From contig QLIY01000717.1 of assembly GCA_003260075.1 (NCBI GenBank), forward strand, positions 17,618 through 81,617: DNA of 64,000 bases. The letters are read 5' to 3'. The notes beneath the pieces were generated by a model. It was not told the DNA's origin. It made no database searches and worked only from the letters and a program-made list of their open reading frames with translations. This document shows positions 22,253-34,900 of this stretch, piece after piece. Each line of letters starts with the position of its first letter. Position 1 is the first letter of the stretch. The stretch comes from Phallusia mammillata. Its lineage: Eukaryota; Chordata; Ascidiacea; Phlebobranchia; Ascidiidae. The translations under genes and the position numbers were made by a program.

Positions 22253-23965
22253 ATGCTTAAAGATATTGTAGTTCTGCTGGCAGTCATAGTCTTGTGTAGT
22301 AAGTTATTTTTTTGTTGGATTTAAACTATAGAACTAATACGTGTTGTAAGTAAAAGGGTTATAATCTGTATCCACACTGGTTTCACTTCTCACTACGTAT
22401 TTAAATACTTAATTTATTTTAAATACGTTCCAGGCGGATGTAGATTTGCAAGCAAGTGTTGTGATCGCAGTGATTGCGGAAAAGGTTGGTCTTAAATTGG
22501 ATTTGTAAAAATATTTGATTTTAATCATTCCATCTACCTGCAGAAAAGCTTGTTTTAAATCAAGCAAACAAGGAGGTTAGCAAGATAAATATCCAGGCCA
22601 ATAGAGGTAAAACATGTAGCAGAGAAAATACGTTTTGTTGCACAGAATTTGTGAAAATCAGAAATGTAATAAAAATGCGATAACAAACATTACCGATATC
22701 TTGCAGATAATAAGTTCTTCAAATTTTTTGAAAAGCGATTGTAAATTAATCTTTTGAAAAATAATAAAAAAATTCCACACCTAATATACCAAACGTTTTT
22801 CAGATTCTTTGTGCAAGTTGGGACTGAAGACACATTATATTCTTGACAGTGCTATAACAGCGTCGTCTCATTGTTTAGACGATGAACATAGCCCAAAGTG
22901 GGGAAGACTTGATCAAGCGTTTATTCCCCATGTTTCGGTTGGATCGTGGGCAGCAGCAGGTCAGTAAAATCAGACGATAGTTGATATTTAGTTTTAAACT
23001 GACTACATCTACATCTAAATTTTGGAAACTAAATTTTATAAAATGTCGTAACTGACTAATTATCGTAAAAATGGTCCAGCTGGATCCAATACAGGGCGTT
23101 TATAAATCGGATTTGTGTGAAAGTGAACACTAACCACGTGCTTAAATAAATACATAAATATAATAGTAGGTAAACTGTTTTTTTGTTTTTGTTGGTAAAC
23201 TGTCGGAGATAGTAATTGGGATACAGAAAATTAAAACGTTTATGTCAAAATAATCGTGTAAAGTTTCAGAAAGATAGTTTTTTTTTAAATCATCCTTTGA
23301 GGGTTTTTTATTTTACATAATGGTTTGCCATGCGTAGGGATGCACCCAACCATATGTAACCTTTAACAATTAACGCTTTGTTGTTCATACTTCAATCATA
23401 CATTGTGCTTGAAAATATTCTTTTGTGACATCATCGATATTGCTTCTGATACGCAGCTAATGGTAATGAATGGATTCAAGTAACCTTAGAAAATGCTACA
23501 ACAATTACCGGGGTCATTACCCAGGGACGTGCTAATGCTGAACAGTGGGTAACAGAATTCAAAATCTCGTATTTCGATTCTGATCGCACTTGGAAAAATG
23601 TGACCGACACTTCAGGAACGACGAAAGTAAGAAGAAAACTAATGTTTTTTAACAACATATTCAGACTGTTTGGATTTTGCTTGATTGATATACGTTCGGC
23701 CTTATCTACTCAACACTCCGTTAAAAGTTCGGGTAAATAATACAGAATTGCATTGTTTTATCGGCAAAGCCGTAGAAACCTGTATTTGACAGTATTTCGA
23801 ATTAAGTTTATTGAATTTTTTCCACAGCTGTTTAGTGGCAACTGGGACCAGAAAAGCCCGGTTACCAACATGTTTCATCAACCAATTATCGCCCACAAAC
23901 TCCGAATTTACCCCACCAAGTGGCACAACCTTATTTCACTGCGCCACGAATACTTGACATGTTAA
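22253..23965 (+). CDS. Discoidin gene A: small secreted F5/8 type C domain protein, six exons
   Basis: Exons 22253-22298, 22434-22484, 22544-22606, 22804-22959, 23457-23626 and 23828-23965 encode 207 residues. Residues 1-17 are a signal peptide with a hydrophobic VVLLAVIVL core. A Cys-rich linker follows (Cys18, 24, 25, 30), then a coagulation factor 5/8 type C (discoidin) domain from Cys57 to Cys207, the disulfide pair that usually closes this fold, including 'LDSAITASS', 'KWGRLDQ', 'TITGVITQGR', 'WVTEFKISY' and 'LRIYP'. Domain length (151) is normal. Such proteins bind glycans or lipids outside the cell; the ligand here is unknown. Compared with B and C, exon 4 lacks four codons and gains a cysteine in an exposed loop, and exon 3 is 21 nt longer. 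An AG acceptor just before 22204 suggests a 5'-UTR intron or spliced-leader site. Confidence 0.85.
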
Positions 23966-24108
23966 CCGTTTTTCGGAATGGATCGTCATTTTGAAAACCA
24001 AAAGGCATTTAGTTTTTATCAGTTATTGATTTACACGTAATTCACATTCATTACATGTCGTTTTATGACGGCAACAATTTAGTCTTTTTCGACGTATTGT
24101 TCAATTAC

Positions 24109-24114
24109 AATAAA
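24109..24114 (+). terminator. Polyadenylation signal of discoidin gene A
   Basis: AATAAA lies 144 bp after the stop codon within a block conserved among the three paralogs ('acaataaacacttcatg'). Gene B keeps it and gene C has lost it. Confidence 0.65.
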
Positions 24115-24200
24115 CACTTCATGCAATTGTGTGTCACCGATTTTAGTCAAATAATACTTACAGCATATCTAATGCAAGGTTTTTTGCACAAAGCGAAGAT

Positions 24201-24772
24201 AGATACTTAAGTGGTATTTAGAAGATCGAAAAATAACCGATGGTCTAATCGAAAATATATTAGTAAGCGTGTGATATGTTACGTCTTATAAAGTTTGACA
24301 CAACTCACTCAAACTTTCTGTTGCTATTTACAAACGATAGTGTATTATTGCATTAACAACATAAGTATTTGGATCTAACATTAGCGTGATCAAACTTGCG
24401 CCCTGTATATGATTTCGAGTGACAGCTTAATACGCAGAGTGATTGTATGTGAAGCACGCACGCAGGCTTAATAATCAAGTATTTCCCAAATACATGCGCG
24501 ATAATGGCGAAGGTAGGAAATTCCCTCATTAAACATTTTGAATGTATTAAGGCGATTTGCACATCGACTCGCTGGGCCGGGGCCAGAGTGCAAAACCTTT
24601 ACGCTGTGAAAACCGCATTGTAGATTCTTTTTTCACCAAAGGCCGCCAAGTGTTTGCTTATACTTGTTCAAATTACTTTTATTCTTTTAGTTTCAAAAGA
24701 CTTTTATTTTTTTAGCTCCAAAAGTGGATGTAATAAATAACAAAAAACTCATTAAATATATTCAGAAACTTG
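24201..24772. other. Unassigned spacer after gene A
   Basis: Part of it ('tttcgagtgac.gc.taata' near 24410) has a relative near 52255, so it belongs to an older duplication. No gene is seen. Confidence 0.35.
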
Positions 24773-24780
24773 CTTTAGGG

Positions 24781-25072
24781 CAGGGGTTCCCAACCTTTTT
24801 GCGATCTCGTACCACTTGGACGCTCTGTAATGCACCACTTCTTGCAGAACAACCAACTTAATCTAATCATATTTTATTCAGAAGAATAATATTGACCAAC
24901 TAAAATAAAACTAAAGCACCACACTAAATTTAATGAGATTTTTGTTGCGGTCTAAATTTGAAAACAGAGCATCGAAAGTATTTTCCGGGCGCACCTAGTT
25001 TTTGTGAAAAAAACGGAAGCTACTCGCGTATCACCTGAAAAACCTTTGCGTACCACAGGTTGGAAACCCCTG
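24781..25072. mobile_element. hAT MITE with 8-bp target duplication
   Basis: The left end CAGGGGTTCCCAACC and right end GGTTGGAAACCCCTG form imperfect inverted repeats, and CTTTAGGG occurs on both sides (24773-24780, 25073-25080). A related unoccupied site is at about 55585-55600. Confidence 0.9.
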
Positions 25073-25080
25073 CTTTAGGG

Positions 25081-27290
25081 CGACTGAATCTTTTCGTTCC
25101 ATCAGGATGCTATCCCTGCGTGCATGTGGCAACCATTTATAACCACAAAACCGGCATGGTTAAATGTAAAGAATGTTTTACAAACCTCGATTTGGAGATT
25201 TAAGATCTTCCAACATCTCACATGTAGAAGGACAAAAGTTGACGTGTTTATCACAGCGTCGTGTTGTTTGTCTCAGACATCGCATTTTTATTGTTAGAAC
25301 GACATTATTATTGTCTCGCCGCCTGCTAGAAATAGGGCAACAGTGAGTGTTATAAAATTATGTTCTTTGACGTCATGCAAATATGGGCAATTGCCCAGTT
25401 CAGTGATCAATTGTTGTATATGTGAAACCGCCCGTTTGTTGTTTTACCCTTTAAAAGATTTTAATGACAAAACTCATTTTTATTATTATCACTTTACTTT
25501 GCAAACCTGGCAACGTATTACGTACTTACATTTGCACCCCAAAGCAAATTCAATTTACTAAGCTCACATGGAAAGTCTTACAACGCATGATGAAATGTGA
25601 TGACACGTTTCTATGAACGATAGATCTGCCACCTTGCATTTGCTATTTACCTCATGTTAATATTGGATATGTAACTGAAACTGTTAACTTTTACTCATAA
25701 ATATTTTACTTTATAATGGTATTTACCACATGTGCTTGAAGATAATTTTTCAAAGAACAACTTCCGTTTGTACCGAAATATTTTGTCGAAGTAAAAAAAT
25801 GCATTTGCAAACTTATCCACGCGTATATATTTACTTTCATGCTTCTTTTTCATTTTTGTGTTGCTGGTATTAATTGGGGTGTGCAGTGTGAATAGTATAA
25901 AATAGGGGTTTCGAACCTATGAGTAGAAATGCGAGGTCTCATACAGCGACAAACTAATTCGAAGACTGATTTTGTGACGACCCAAAACGTCCATACAATC
26001 ACGCGGCCAACTAAAATTTATTCGTTTTTTATTTGAGACTTTAATACACGATACTTTTCAGCATTTTGGATCCGTGCATGTGATACAAATGAAGGCTCTG
26101 TTTGAATTTATTTACCAGTTTTATCATTACATGCAAAAGTACATTAGGCTGATATGAGAAGTGTGACCGTGGTGGATGATAACTTTCACCCATGACTGCT
26201 GAATAATGGCGCTTGCCATGTTTACTTGAAATACACAAACACTTATTTTGCAGAGAACAACTTGCTGGGGGGGGGGTCAGGTCCATGGTGAAAGTAACAG
26301 GTCCATGGTGAAAGTTTCAATACTTGGAAGACATTAGTCTTGTCGCCATGGAAACGCTTGGTCAACTGGCTTGATATGGTTTTGCGCCTGACAATTCGGT
26401 TTTGCGTAAGACAACAAATGACGAAACCTTTACCGCGAATTGAATTTGGTTAACACAGCAGAGGGTTGAACTTTATTGTTTTACGTAACAACATCATTTT
26501 CTATGTTACCATTACTTTATCCCTGTAACGTAGTTAGATTTTTCACACATAAGAACAGTTGCGCTTTCCCCAAAGCTGTCGTTTTTTCTATTGATCTTGA
26601 CCTCCAAGTTCCAAGTCGTGAGCGGGTCCGAAATCGGGCCCCAAACCAGACATTTTACAAAAAAAACTGGAATAGGGCCCGAAAATAGATCTGTTTACCA
26701 AACGGAAATTTCGACACAAATTTGGCACAGTGTAACGTAAAGTCCGAATCAAGCCTATATTAAAAATGTGTGATTGACACTGACGTTTGGGAAACACAAG
26801 AACGAAATATCACGAGCCATTCTGCAATGTCTGTTATTGTCTTCATAATTTATACTGTTCTCGTGCAATTTCGGTAGATTCCAGTGTATTTATAACTGCG
26901 CATGTTGGATATGGAAATGTATGATTGACAATACCGCTTGCAAAACGACAAAAACATATTTTTTTCACAACCAATTAATGATGAAATTTATTATTCAAAG
27001 TACTGAATACATTAAAACGCAATTCCTGCAAACTCCATCATTTTTAAGCTGTTTGAATAATACGTCGAAAATGAATAACTGTTGCCTTCATAAAACGACA
27101 TTTGATAATGGTGAATTACTTGTGAATCAATAACTGATGAAAACTAAATGCCATTTTTTTCAAAATGACGATCCATTCCACAAACCGATTTAGCATGTCA
27201 ACTATTCGTGGCGCAATGAGATATGGTTGTGCCACTTGGTGGGGTAAATTCGGAGTTTGTGGGAGATAATTGGTTGATGAAACATGTCTG
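25081..27290. repeat. Partial segmental copy (B') with 5' flank only
   Basis: From 'gacgtgtttatcacagcgtc' near 25240 onward this parallels 44910-48050. It contains the flank normally found upstream of a discoidin gene but no forward gene; instead it ends in an antisense last-exon fragment (27120-27287). A G10 junction lies at 26267-26276. The sequence 55600-55690 shares the 'ccatcaggatgctatccctg' part near its start. Confidence 0.7.
27120..27287 (-). pseudogene. Antisense fragment of a discoidin last exon and 3' UTR
   Basis: On the minus strand this reads the end of discoidin exon 6 ('HKLRIYPTKWHN'-like region) followed by 3' UTR bases matching those after gene A. The codon for the tyrosine near the C-terminus has become TAG. 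The 5' half of the exon is missing: at 27287 the match stops and other duplicated flank begins. It marks an inversion or chimeric duplication breakpoint. Confidence 0.7.
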
Positions 27291-27787
27291 GCTTTATTCA
27301 AATTCACTCTGACCCATTTTAAGTTTGTTCTGTCACTGAATATGGTTGTAAGGTGTGTATCATATCTTTGTGCGACAATTGTAGTAAACGAGAATAAAAA
27401 GCGCCATTGTTGAGTGGTTAAGAATCATTTGTTAATCATTTGCATGCAAAGTTGTAAAGGAGTTAAGACGACCAGCGGGGGCGGTAGAGGCACTGAAGTA
27501 CTGTTGCTTTTCTTCTGTATCGCCTGAGAGATTTGGGAAACTTAAGGTTGACAAATAATCGTAAATACACTGATAAAATCTCTGCTGGAATAACACAACA
27601 TCGTATAATATCCCAAACACAAATAAACTTCTATCTGCAAACTGTACTCATGAAATTAAATCTACGCGTGTTTATCGGCAATTAAACGATTGACTTTACA
27701 TGCCTAATTTTGAATAAAGCAGACACTCGGCAAATTTTTTATCTTTTCCTTGTTGATAACATTACAACGTATGTTTCGTACTTACAT

Positions 27788-27840
<53 letters not shown>
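27788..27840. other. 53-nt poly-G run, probable gap
   Basis: A pure G run between unit B flank sequences. The glycine-rich frame spanning it is an artefact of the run. Confidence 0.7.
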
Positions 27841-27842
<2 letters not shown>

Positions 27843-30124
27843 GGGAAACTAAAGATGTTCAAACTCAAGAAAATCAACAAAACTTAAGCAACATCAAAAA
27901 TATTAAAAACAAACAAAATGCCAGTCAAATGACGTTAAAAGGGCTCTGGAACGATAACAACGTCGTGACTGTTTTTGGTCATGGAAGTTGTGCGTTGATT
28001 TTTCAACGAATCAAAGTCAAATGCTGAATAAAACTCGTCAGAAAACTCGTTTTTAGTCGAAACCGCCCCCTACCTCGACCAATCAGACCGCCACATTTGA
28101 TCACGTGACATTATTTGATAAACGAATTAAATGCGAAATTCGAACGTTCATAAAATGTTCAGCTTGAAATGTTTTTGTGACCTGTTTACCATAAACTACT
28201 TTGAGTGCCGTAATTCCTAGGGTGGTGTTGTTTTGCAAGCCTAAAAAATAACCCGTCATTACGCTCACATGGGAAGTCTTGCTACGTATGATGGAATATA
28301 GTGACACATTGTTATGAACGATAGTTATGTTACAATGCCTTTTAACGTAAAGCTGTCACCTTGCATTTGCTATTTACCTCATGTTAATATGAATATGTAA
28401 CTGTTAACTTTTGCTCATAATTTTTCACTAAACAACATTCGTTTGTACAGAAACAACAATATATAGCAGCATGTTGTTGTGGAAGTAAAAAAAAACAACT
28501 AAAAGTTACTCGTTTTTTATTTGTGACGTTAATACACGATAAGTTTCAGTATTTTGGATCTTTGCAGGTGACTCAAATGAAGGCTCTGTTTAATTTTGTT
28601 TACCAGTTTTATTACCACATTAAAAAGTGGCAAAATTTACTGCATGATTCCCTCCACGAATTGCTTATGTGGATTTGTTAAGGGTCTTTCATAAGTTTTC
28701 TCTTAAACAAGTATTTAAAGACAAGGGGAAAAAACATGCGATAACCATTCGTTGCACCAGCTTTTCTCTCAAGGGCACGGTTTGAAAACAATGCATGTCT
28801 TATTTCTTGCAGTGGCAGTTTTGCGTTGCTTGCAAGCGGTATAACTGGTGTCGTTCTACAAGCGAATGAAATATCGAATTGCTACGCTCTCATCGAAGTC
28901 GTGTCAGTCATATTCGTATACAATGACGTATTCACGTTAATGATGTCGCACCTCATGTTAATACGAGAAGTGTGATTGTGCCTGATAGTTTTTACCCATA
29001 ACAGTTAAATGATGGTGCTTACCATATTTACTTACCAACACTTATCTTGCACGAGAATAACTTGCTTATATTGTTCACACAACTGTGAATCGGAGTCAAG
29101 GGGTGCCCGGTGACAGTTTTCGTCAAACCATAAAAAAACAAGAGAACACTCTGACCATTAGGTTTTGCGCATGACAACAAATGACGAAACCTTTGCCGCG
29201 AATTTAATTTGGTAAACACAGCAAGGGGTTGAGCTTTATTGTTTTACATAACAGCATCATTTCCATTTTGCCATTACTTTATCCCTGTACACCATCACTG
29301 TACTTAGATTTTTCACATGTTAGATCAGTTTCGCTTTCCCAAAGGATGTCGTGTTTTCCCAATGATCTTGACCTCCAAGTGGTAAGCGCATAGGCGCCGA
29401 GTAGGCGGTTGCGGGGTGGCGCCGCCACCTTGAGTTTTTGAAGCACGGTGGGCATATTTCCAAAATGTAATCTATTTCGCATATGGGGCTTTTTTAACCA
29501 ATCACAGGTATCGTTTTCACCGCCGCTTCGTCAGTCCAAACCAATCAGAGAACACTTTGCCTTTGACCAATCACAGGACACGATGCGTGACAACCATGCA
29601 ATCAACTTATTTTAAATTTTAAGTTCCGTTTCGCAGGTGTAGCTTTTTCATTAGCATTGCTTAGAGTTATGCCAGTTTAAGCATATGTATGTAGTTTTAA
29701 TGGTAATAGCATTGTTTATAGTGATGCCAGTGTAAGCGTACTATGCGTGTAGTTTTAATAGTAATGGTAATTAAATTTAAAAAAACTGAACTTTAGTTGT
29801 TGTGTAGGCAAAACCATAGACCTTTAAAGTTGCAGCTAAAACTCAAAAAATAGAAGCACAACATTTCGTAGAAGCACTTGCTGGATTGGTAGTAACAAAA
29901 GAAAGAACCGAAATGTTTTTTGGAGGAAAAAACTTCAGCAGAAGAATAGTCAAATTGGCTTGGATAGAGTGGACAGTCTTTCTGCAGATGTGAAATCTCT
30001 GATACAAGCTGGAATTCCAAGTTGTCTTTGTACCAGCAAAAATTTATCCAAATCTGACCTTGAATTTTTGTCAAAAAATTGGTTTGGTCAACCAATCTGA
30101 CGACTGGGGGTTGGTCCAAATTTT

Positions 30125-30145
30125 NNNNNNNNNNNNNNNNNNNNN
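30125..30145. other. Run of N (assembly gap)
   Basis: 21 undetermined bases inside the P-like element. Frames across it cannot be trusted. Confidence 0.95.
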
Positions 30146-30529
30146 CTATACCAAAATCTAAAATAGAATGATGGTATTTCATTTTGTTATTTCCAACTAT
30201 TGACCACGAAAGCTTTCGTTTACACATTTTAAATATCTTTTACAGAACCTCAGGATTTGATACATGTGTTTTGCCCCACCATAACTTAAATGAGTGCTTT
30301 TTGGAAGGAGGTGCATAGGCAATTATTGTTCTGTACTTGCCAAAAACAATTTTAGGACAGATTGGAGAGGTCAACAAATCAACTGACATGGGCCTATATG
30401 CTATTAAAAAAAAATAGCACCCACAAACACTTGGTTACAAGAAAATAACACAGCATTTGAACTGGGTATTTGTATAATCCAAAGGTTGTTAACAACAAAA
30501 GATGTCAACTCATTACAGAATTGATAGTA

Positions 30530-30817
30530 CACTGCAAAAAATAATGGCTCACTATTGAGCCATAAGGACCAACCTTTAACTGTACTGACTCATTTTTCCC
30601 TTATTTTTTGACTGGAAATGAGCCGAAACCATTTTTAATTTTCAGCCAACAAACTTTTAGTGTGAAAGTAGAAACATGGCTCATTACAAGCCGATACTGG
30701 ATTGATATAAGCCATGTTTAAAAAGATTTTTAAAATGGGCCATTCCAAACCATTTTTGGCTTGAATTCAGCCTTTTTTATTTTTTGGCTTCATAGCTAGC
30801 TAATTTTTTTTGCAGTG
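30530..30817. mobile_element. TA-flanked MITE
   Basis: The ends CACTGCAAAAAATAA and TAATTTTTTTTGCAGTG are inverted, and the dinucleotide TA flanks both sides. The interior repeats 'tggctca' and 'gagcca' phrases in both orientations. It is nested within the P-like element and therefore younger than it. No coding capacity. Confidence 0.7.
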
Positions 30818-32010
30818 TAAGATTATACTGCTGATCACTGTAAACATTTTGGAAGTTTAAGCAGTATGTTGATTTCAGATATTTATGTCATTTAAAGTAT
30901 GGTAAGTGATGGTGATTATAGGTCTCTATAGCCATACAGCCTTTTAAAAGTAGCTTTAAATATAAAAGACCAGCCCTCATTGTTGCCATTACATGCAAGC
31001 ATTGCATTTTAGTAAACATGAACACTTCTATCTTGCTGCTTGCTTTCACGATGCGATGGTATCTAAAACAAAATTGCATATATTTCTCTGAAAGTAGCCT
31101 GTGTGCTGCTGTGCATAATATCAGTAATTTTACAAAGAGAAAAATATAATCTATCTAGTTTATTGCAATACATTATATACTGGTCATTACCTGCACTTTT
31201 GTACTGAATGCTTCCATTTTCGCCATATTTTCAAAATAAAATATTATTTTGACTTGAAAAAGCAGTGACGACCTTACAACATCAAAAATACGCAAAGTAA
31301 ACCACTACGCAACGGCCTACGTGACGTAACGAAAGTCCGCAAAAATCCGTCCCTCTGATTGGTTAAAAAAGCCCCATATGCGAAATAGATTACATTTTGG
31401 AAATATGCGCACGGTGGCGGTCACCGTGGAAATTTTGGTTAGTTCGTAGCGGTATCGTACCAAATATTGTCATTTTTGAAGAAAATTGGAAACAATTTTG
31501 ATTTTAAACAAACATGCTGGCGATAGAGCCACAAAATGTGGCTTAAAACTGCAACCTGTTTTGGTTAGTGCTTTGTTTATGACGTCAAACACACAATTGT
31601 CTGCCAGTGAACGGGCCATTGTTGTGTACAGTGCAATTCTGTTGTAATAAATGGTTAAACTTGACGAAACATTTTTTAAACGTTGCTAAACCAACGATAA
31701 AAGTTACAGCAACGTGTTGCATCATACATACGGTATGTGTTTTTCTGATTTTGACGAACGTTGCATTCTATAGAAAGTTTGGTTGGCTTTGAATTTGAGT
31801 TCTTGTGGTTGCACGCATTAGTGACGTCACATGAAGTTACGTCATATTTTATGTCCGCCACCTAGCATTTTTGTAAAACTCGGTGCCTATGGGTAAGCGG
31901 GTCCGAAATCGGGCCCCAAATGAGCCCTTTTACAAATAACATTGGAAAAGGCCCGAAAATAGGTTTGGTGTACCTAGAGGAAATTTCGACACATGTGGCA
32001 CAGTGTAAAG

Positions 32011-32481
32011 CTGGGGCGTGCAACTGTTTATCGCAGTGGGCCACAACTTACACTTTAAATAATGCTGGGGGCCAGACAATAAAGCAACACATAGATTTTT
32101 AAACAGCTTATTGAATAGCAAAGCGCATGGACACAATCAAGTTACTCTTTGAGTACTTTTTAATCAATAGGATATGTGCTAACCTTTTCGTTGGATAAAT
32201 ATCAATAATTTTACTGCACCTATAAATCACGTTACTGAATTATTGCTAGAAAGGCAGTTCTGTCATAATGCACACTATGATGCAACAATGGGAATATGTC
32301 GTCACAGTGTATAAAACCTTATTACGGTGTGACGTTGTACAAAGTCAAAAATACCAGTAATTGTGTATAAATAGCAACATTCCATGCTCTAACAGTAAAA
32401 AGTATACATAATTAATAGAGCATTGGTAGTCTGCGCGGGCCACGCAAATAGGTGCCGCGGGCCGTATGTTGCACGCCCCTG
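32011..32481. mobile_element. hAT MITE with 8-bp target duplication
   Basis: The ends CTGGGGCGTGCAAC and GTTGCACGCCCCTG are inverted, and GTGTAAAG flanks both sides (32003-32010, 32482-32489). The undisturbed site 'gtgtaaagtaaggtc' is present in the paralogous block near 48400, giving an empty-site comparison. Confidence 0.9.
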
Positions 32482-33043
32482 GTGTAAAGTAAGGTCCAAA
32501 CCAAGCCTGTTTCAAAAATGTGCGATTGACACTGATGTTTGGGAAACGCCAGAACGAAATATCACGAGCAATTCTGCAACGGCAGTTAGTGTCTTTATAA
32601 TTTATACTGTTCTTGTGGACGTTCGGTGAATTCCAAGGTGTTTATAACCGCGCATGTAGGATATGGAAATGTGTGATTGACGTTACCGCTTGCGAAACGA
32701 CAAAACCACATTTTTTTACAAACAACAACTGATGAAATTTATTATTCAGCGTACTCAAATAAAATAAAACGCAATTTCGGCAAACTCCATAATTTTTTAA
32801 GCTGTTTGGAGAGGATATAGAGGAGTTTTAGTTATGTTTCATTTAGTTTATGCCTCTTTGCGATTCACTTTTAAAAAATCAACTCTTGCTTTTCTCATTT
32901 ACAGAGGCAGTATTTTTTTAATTGCTCAATTAATTTCAGTTGTAAAATAATCCATTTGAACGACTGTAAATAACTAGCCGTTTACGTTTTGCAGGATACT
33001 GTGTAGCCACGTTGAATTTCAAACCATCATTCAAGTTTTCAAA

Positions 33044-34690
33044 ATGCTTAAAGAAGTTGTAGTTCTACTGGCAGTCATAGTCTTGTGCAGTAAGTTAATT
33101 TTTTGTTGAATTCAAACTGTACAATTACCAGGTGTTGTAAGTAATACGGTTATAATCTGTATCCACTTTCGTTTCGATTCTCAGCACCTACTTTAACACT
33201 TAGTTCAATTCAAATACGTTCCAGGCGGATGTAGATCTGCAAGCAGGTGTTGTGATCGCAATGATTGTGGAAAAGGTTGGTCTTAAATTGAATTTGTTAA
33301 AATATTTGATTTAAATGATTCTACTTAGTTTCTACAGAAAACAAGGAGTTTGGCAAGATAAATATCCAGGCCAATAGAGGTAAAACATGTAGCGGAGAAA
33401 ATATGTTTTGTAGCACACAATTTGTGAAAAATGTACCAAAAATGCGATAACAAACATTAACGATTTCTTGTAGTTTGTAATTTTTCAATTTTTTGAAAAA
33501 GCAATTGTAAATTAATTAAAAAAGGATTCCACACATAACATACCAGACATTTTTAGATTCTTCGTGCAAGTTGGGACTGGAGACACATTATATTCCCGAC
33601 AGTGCTATAACAGCATCGACTTATTGGCGACCAGATTTGGACGATCAACATAGCCAAAAGTGGGGAAGACTTGATCAATCGTTTATTCCCCATGTTTCGG
33701 TTGGATCGTGGTGTGCGGCAACAAGTCAGTAAAGCGTATGATAGTTGATGTTGTGATTAAACTGACTATAAATTTGTGTGGAAGTGAACAATAAACACGT
33801 CCTTTGATAAATAAAGAAAGAAAACAGCAAATAAATATGAAAATGAATAAATAAATACAATATGGAAGGTAAACTGTTTTTCGTTGATGTTGGTAAACTC
33901 TTGGAGATAGAACTCAGTAAACCACCTTAGGGATATCAAAAATTAAAACGTTTGTCAAAACAACAGTGTAAAATTTTTTTCCAAAATCAACTTTTAGGCT
34001 GTTTTTTACTTGACATGATGGTTTGCCCTGCTTAAGGATATCATTATTGGGCATTCTTCAATCGTTCATTTGCATGAAAATATGCATTTGCGAAATCAAT
34101 ATTGCTTTTGATCCGCAGATAATGGTAATCAATGGATTCAAGTAATCTTAGGAAAAGCTACAACAATTACTGGGGTCATTACCCAGGGACGTGCTAACCT
34201 TGATCAGTGGGTGACAGAATTCAAAGTCTCGTATTTCGATCGGACTTGGAAAAATGTGAGCGACAATTCAGGAACGACAAAAGTGGGGGGGGGGGTCGTA
34301 TTTCGATTCCGATCGGACTTGGAAAAATGTGAGCGACAATTCAGGAACGACAAAAGTGAGAAAAAACTGATGTTTTTTAACAACATATTTGGACTTTTTG
34401 GATTTTGCTGGATTGAGAAACGTTCAGCCTAATCTACTCAACACTCTGTTAAAAGTTCGCCTAAAATGTATAAAATTGCATTGTATTATCCGCAAAGCCG
34501 TAAAAACCAGTATTTGACAGTATTTTTTTAGTTTATTGGATTTTTTCCACAGCTGTTTAGTGGCAACTGGGACCAGAAAAGCCCGGTTACCAACATGTTT
34601 CATCAACCAATTATCGCCCACAAACTTCGAGTTTACCCCACCAAGTGGCACAACCATATCTCACTGCGCCACGAATACTTGACATGCTAA
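33044..34690 (+). CDS. Discoidin gene B: small secreted F5/8 type C domain protein, six exons
   Basis: Exons 33044-33089, 33225-33275, 33338-33379, 33557-33724, 34119-34282 and 34553-34690 encode about 202 residues with the same splice phases as gene A. It has a signal peptide, the 'CRSASRCCDRNDCGK' Cys-rich linker, and a complete discoidin domain ('IPDSAITAS', 'KWGRLDQ', 'VITQGR', 'LRVYP', final Cys). An extra cysteine occurs in 'GSWCAAT'. Exon 5 is hit by a G-run junction (34285-34295): the sequence 34294-34357 repeats its 3' part with six extra bases and a proper GTGAGA donor after 34357, so the real exon is probably the 170-nt version found in A and C. Predicted extracellular glycan- or lipid-binding protein. 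Confidence 0.8.
34221..34357. other. G-run assembly junction inside exon 5 of gene B
   Basis: 'tcgtatttcgat' through 'caggaacgacaaaa' is present on both sides of the run at 34285-34295; the right copy has six extra bases as in genes A and C. Read literally, the duplication would break the frame. Confidence 0.8.
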
Positions 34691-34823
34691 AACGGATTTT
34701 GGAATGGATCGTCATTGTGAAAAAATAGCATTTAGTTTTCATCAGCTACAGATTTACACGTAATTCACTATCATTAAATGTCGTTTTATGAAAGTAACAG
34801 CTGTTCCTGTTCGTCGTAGTTAC

Positions 34824-34829
34824 AATAAA
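34824..34829 (+). terminator. Polyadenylation signal of discoidin gene B
   Basis: AATAAA lies in the same conserved context as that of gene A, about 134 bp after the stop. Confidence 0.6.
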
Positions 34830-34900
34830 CACTTCATGATTGTGTGTCACCGATTTTAGTCAAATAATGCACACTTCATATCTAAAGCAAATATTTTTGC

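Larger units (their letters stand above)
19640..24200 (+). repeat. Segmental duplication unit A
   Basis: This unit contains discoidin gene A and long flanks that recur around genes B and C: 'gacgaccagcaggggcggta' (about 20010, 27470, 44275), the block leading to 'tgtgtgattgacactgacgt', and the sequence just upstream of each ATG. The copies have diverged by substitutions and indels and have received different transposon insertions. Confidence 0.8.
29389..31891. mobile_element. 2.5-kb P-like or hAT-like DNA transposon, coding part decayed
   Basis: The termini CATAGGCGCCGAG and CTCGGTGCCTATG are 13-bp inverted repeats with one mismatch, flanked by an exact 8-bp duplication GGTAAGCG (29381-29388, 31892-31899). 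Strong subterminal inverted repeats lie at about 29437-29505 and 31365-31430. The combination of 13-bp termini, distant subterminal inverted repeats and 8-bp duplication resembles the vertebrate P-element layout. hAT elements also make 8-bp duplications but rarely begin CATAGG. No intact transposase is visible; there is an N gap at 30125-30145 and a nested MITE at 30530-30817. The empty site is preserved in paralogous DNA near 26607, 47020 and 48280. Confidence 0.65.
27300..34900 (+). repeat. Segmental duplication unit B, with later insertions
   Basis: Same order of flanking blocks as units A and C, with discoidin gene B at its 3' end. It has been lengthened by a 2.5-kb P-like element (29389-31891) and a hAT MITE (32011-32481), both absent from the equivalent sites in other units. 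Confidence 0.8.

Noticed and set aside
29793..30227. 144-codon minus-strand gene in the P-like element
   Set aside because: The frame runs through an N gap and shows no transposase motif; treated as decayed transposon interior.
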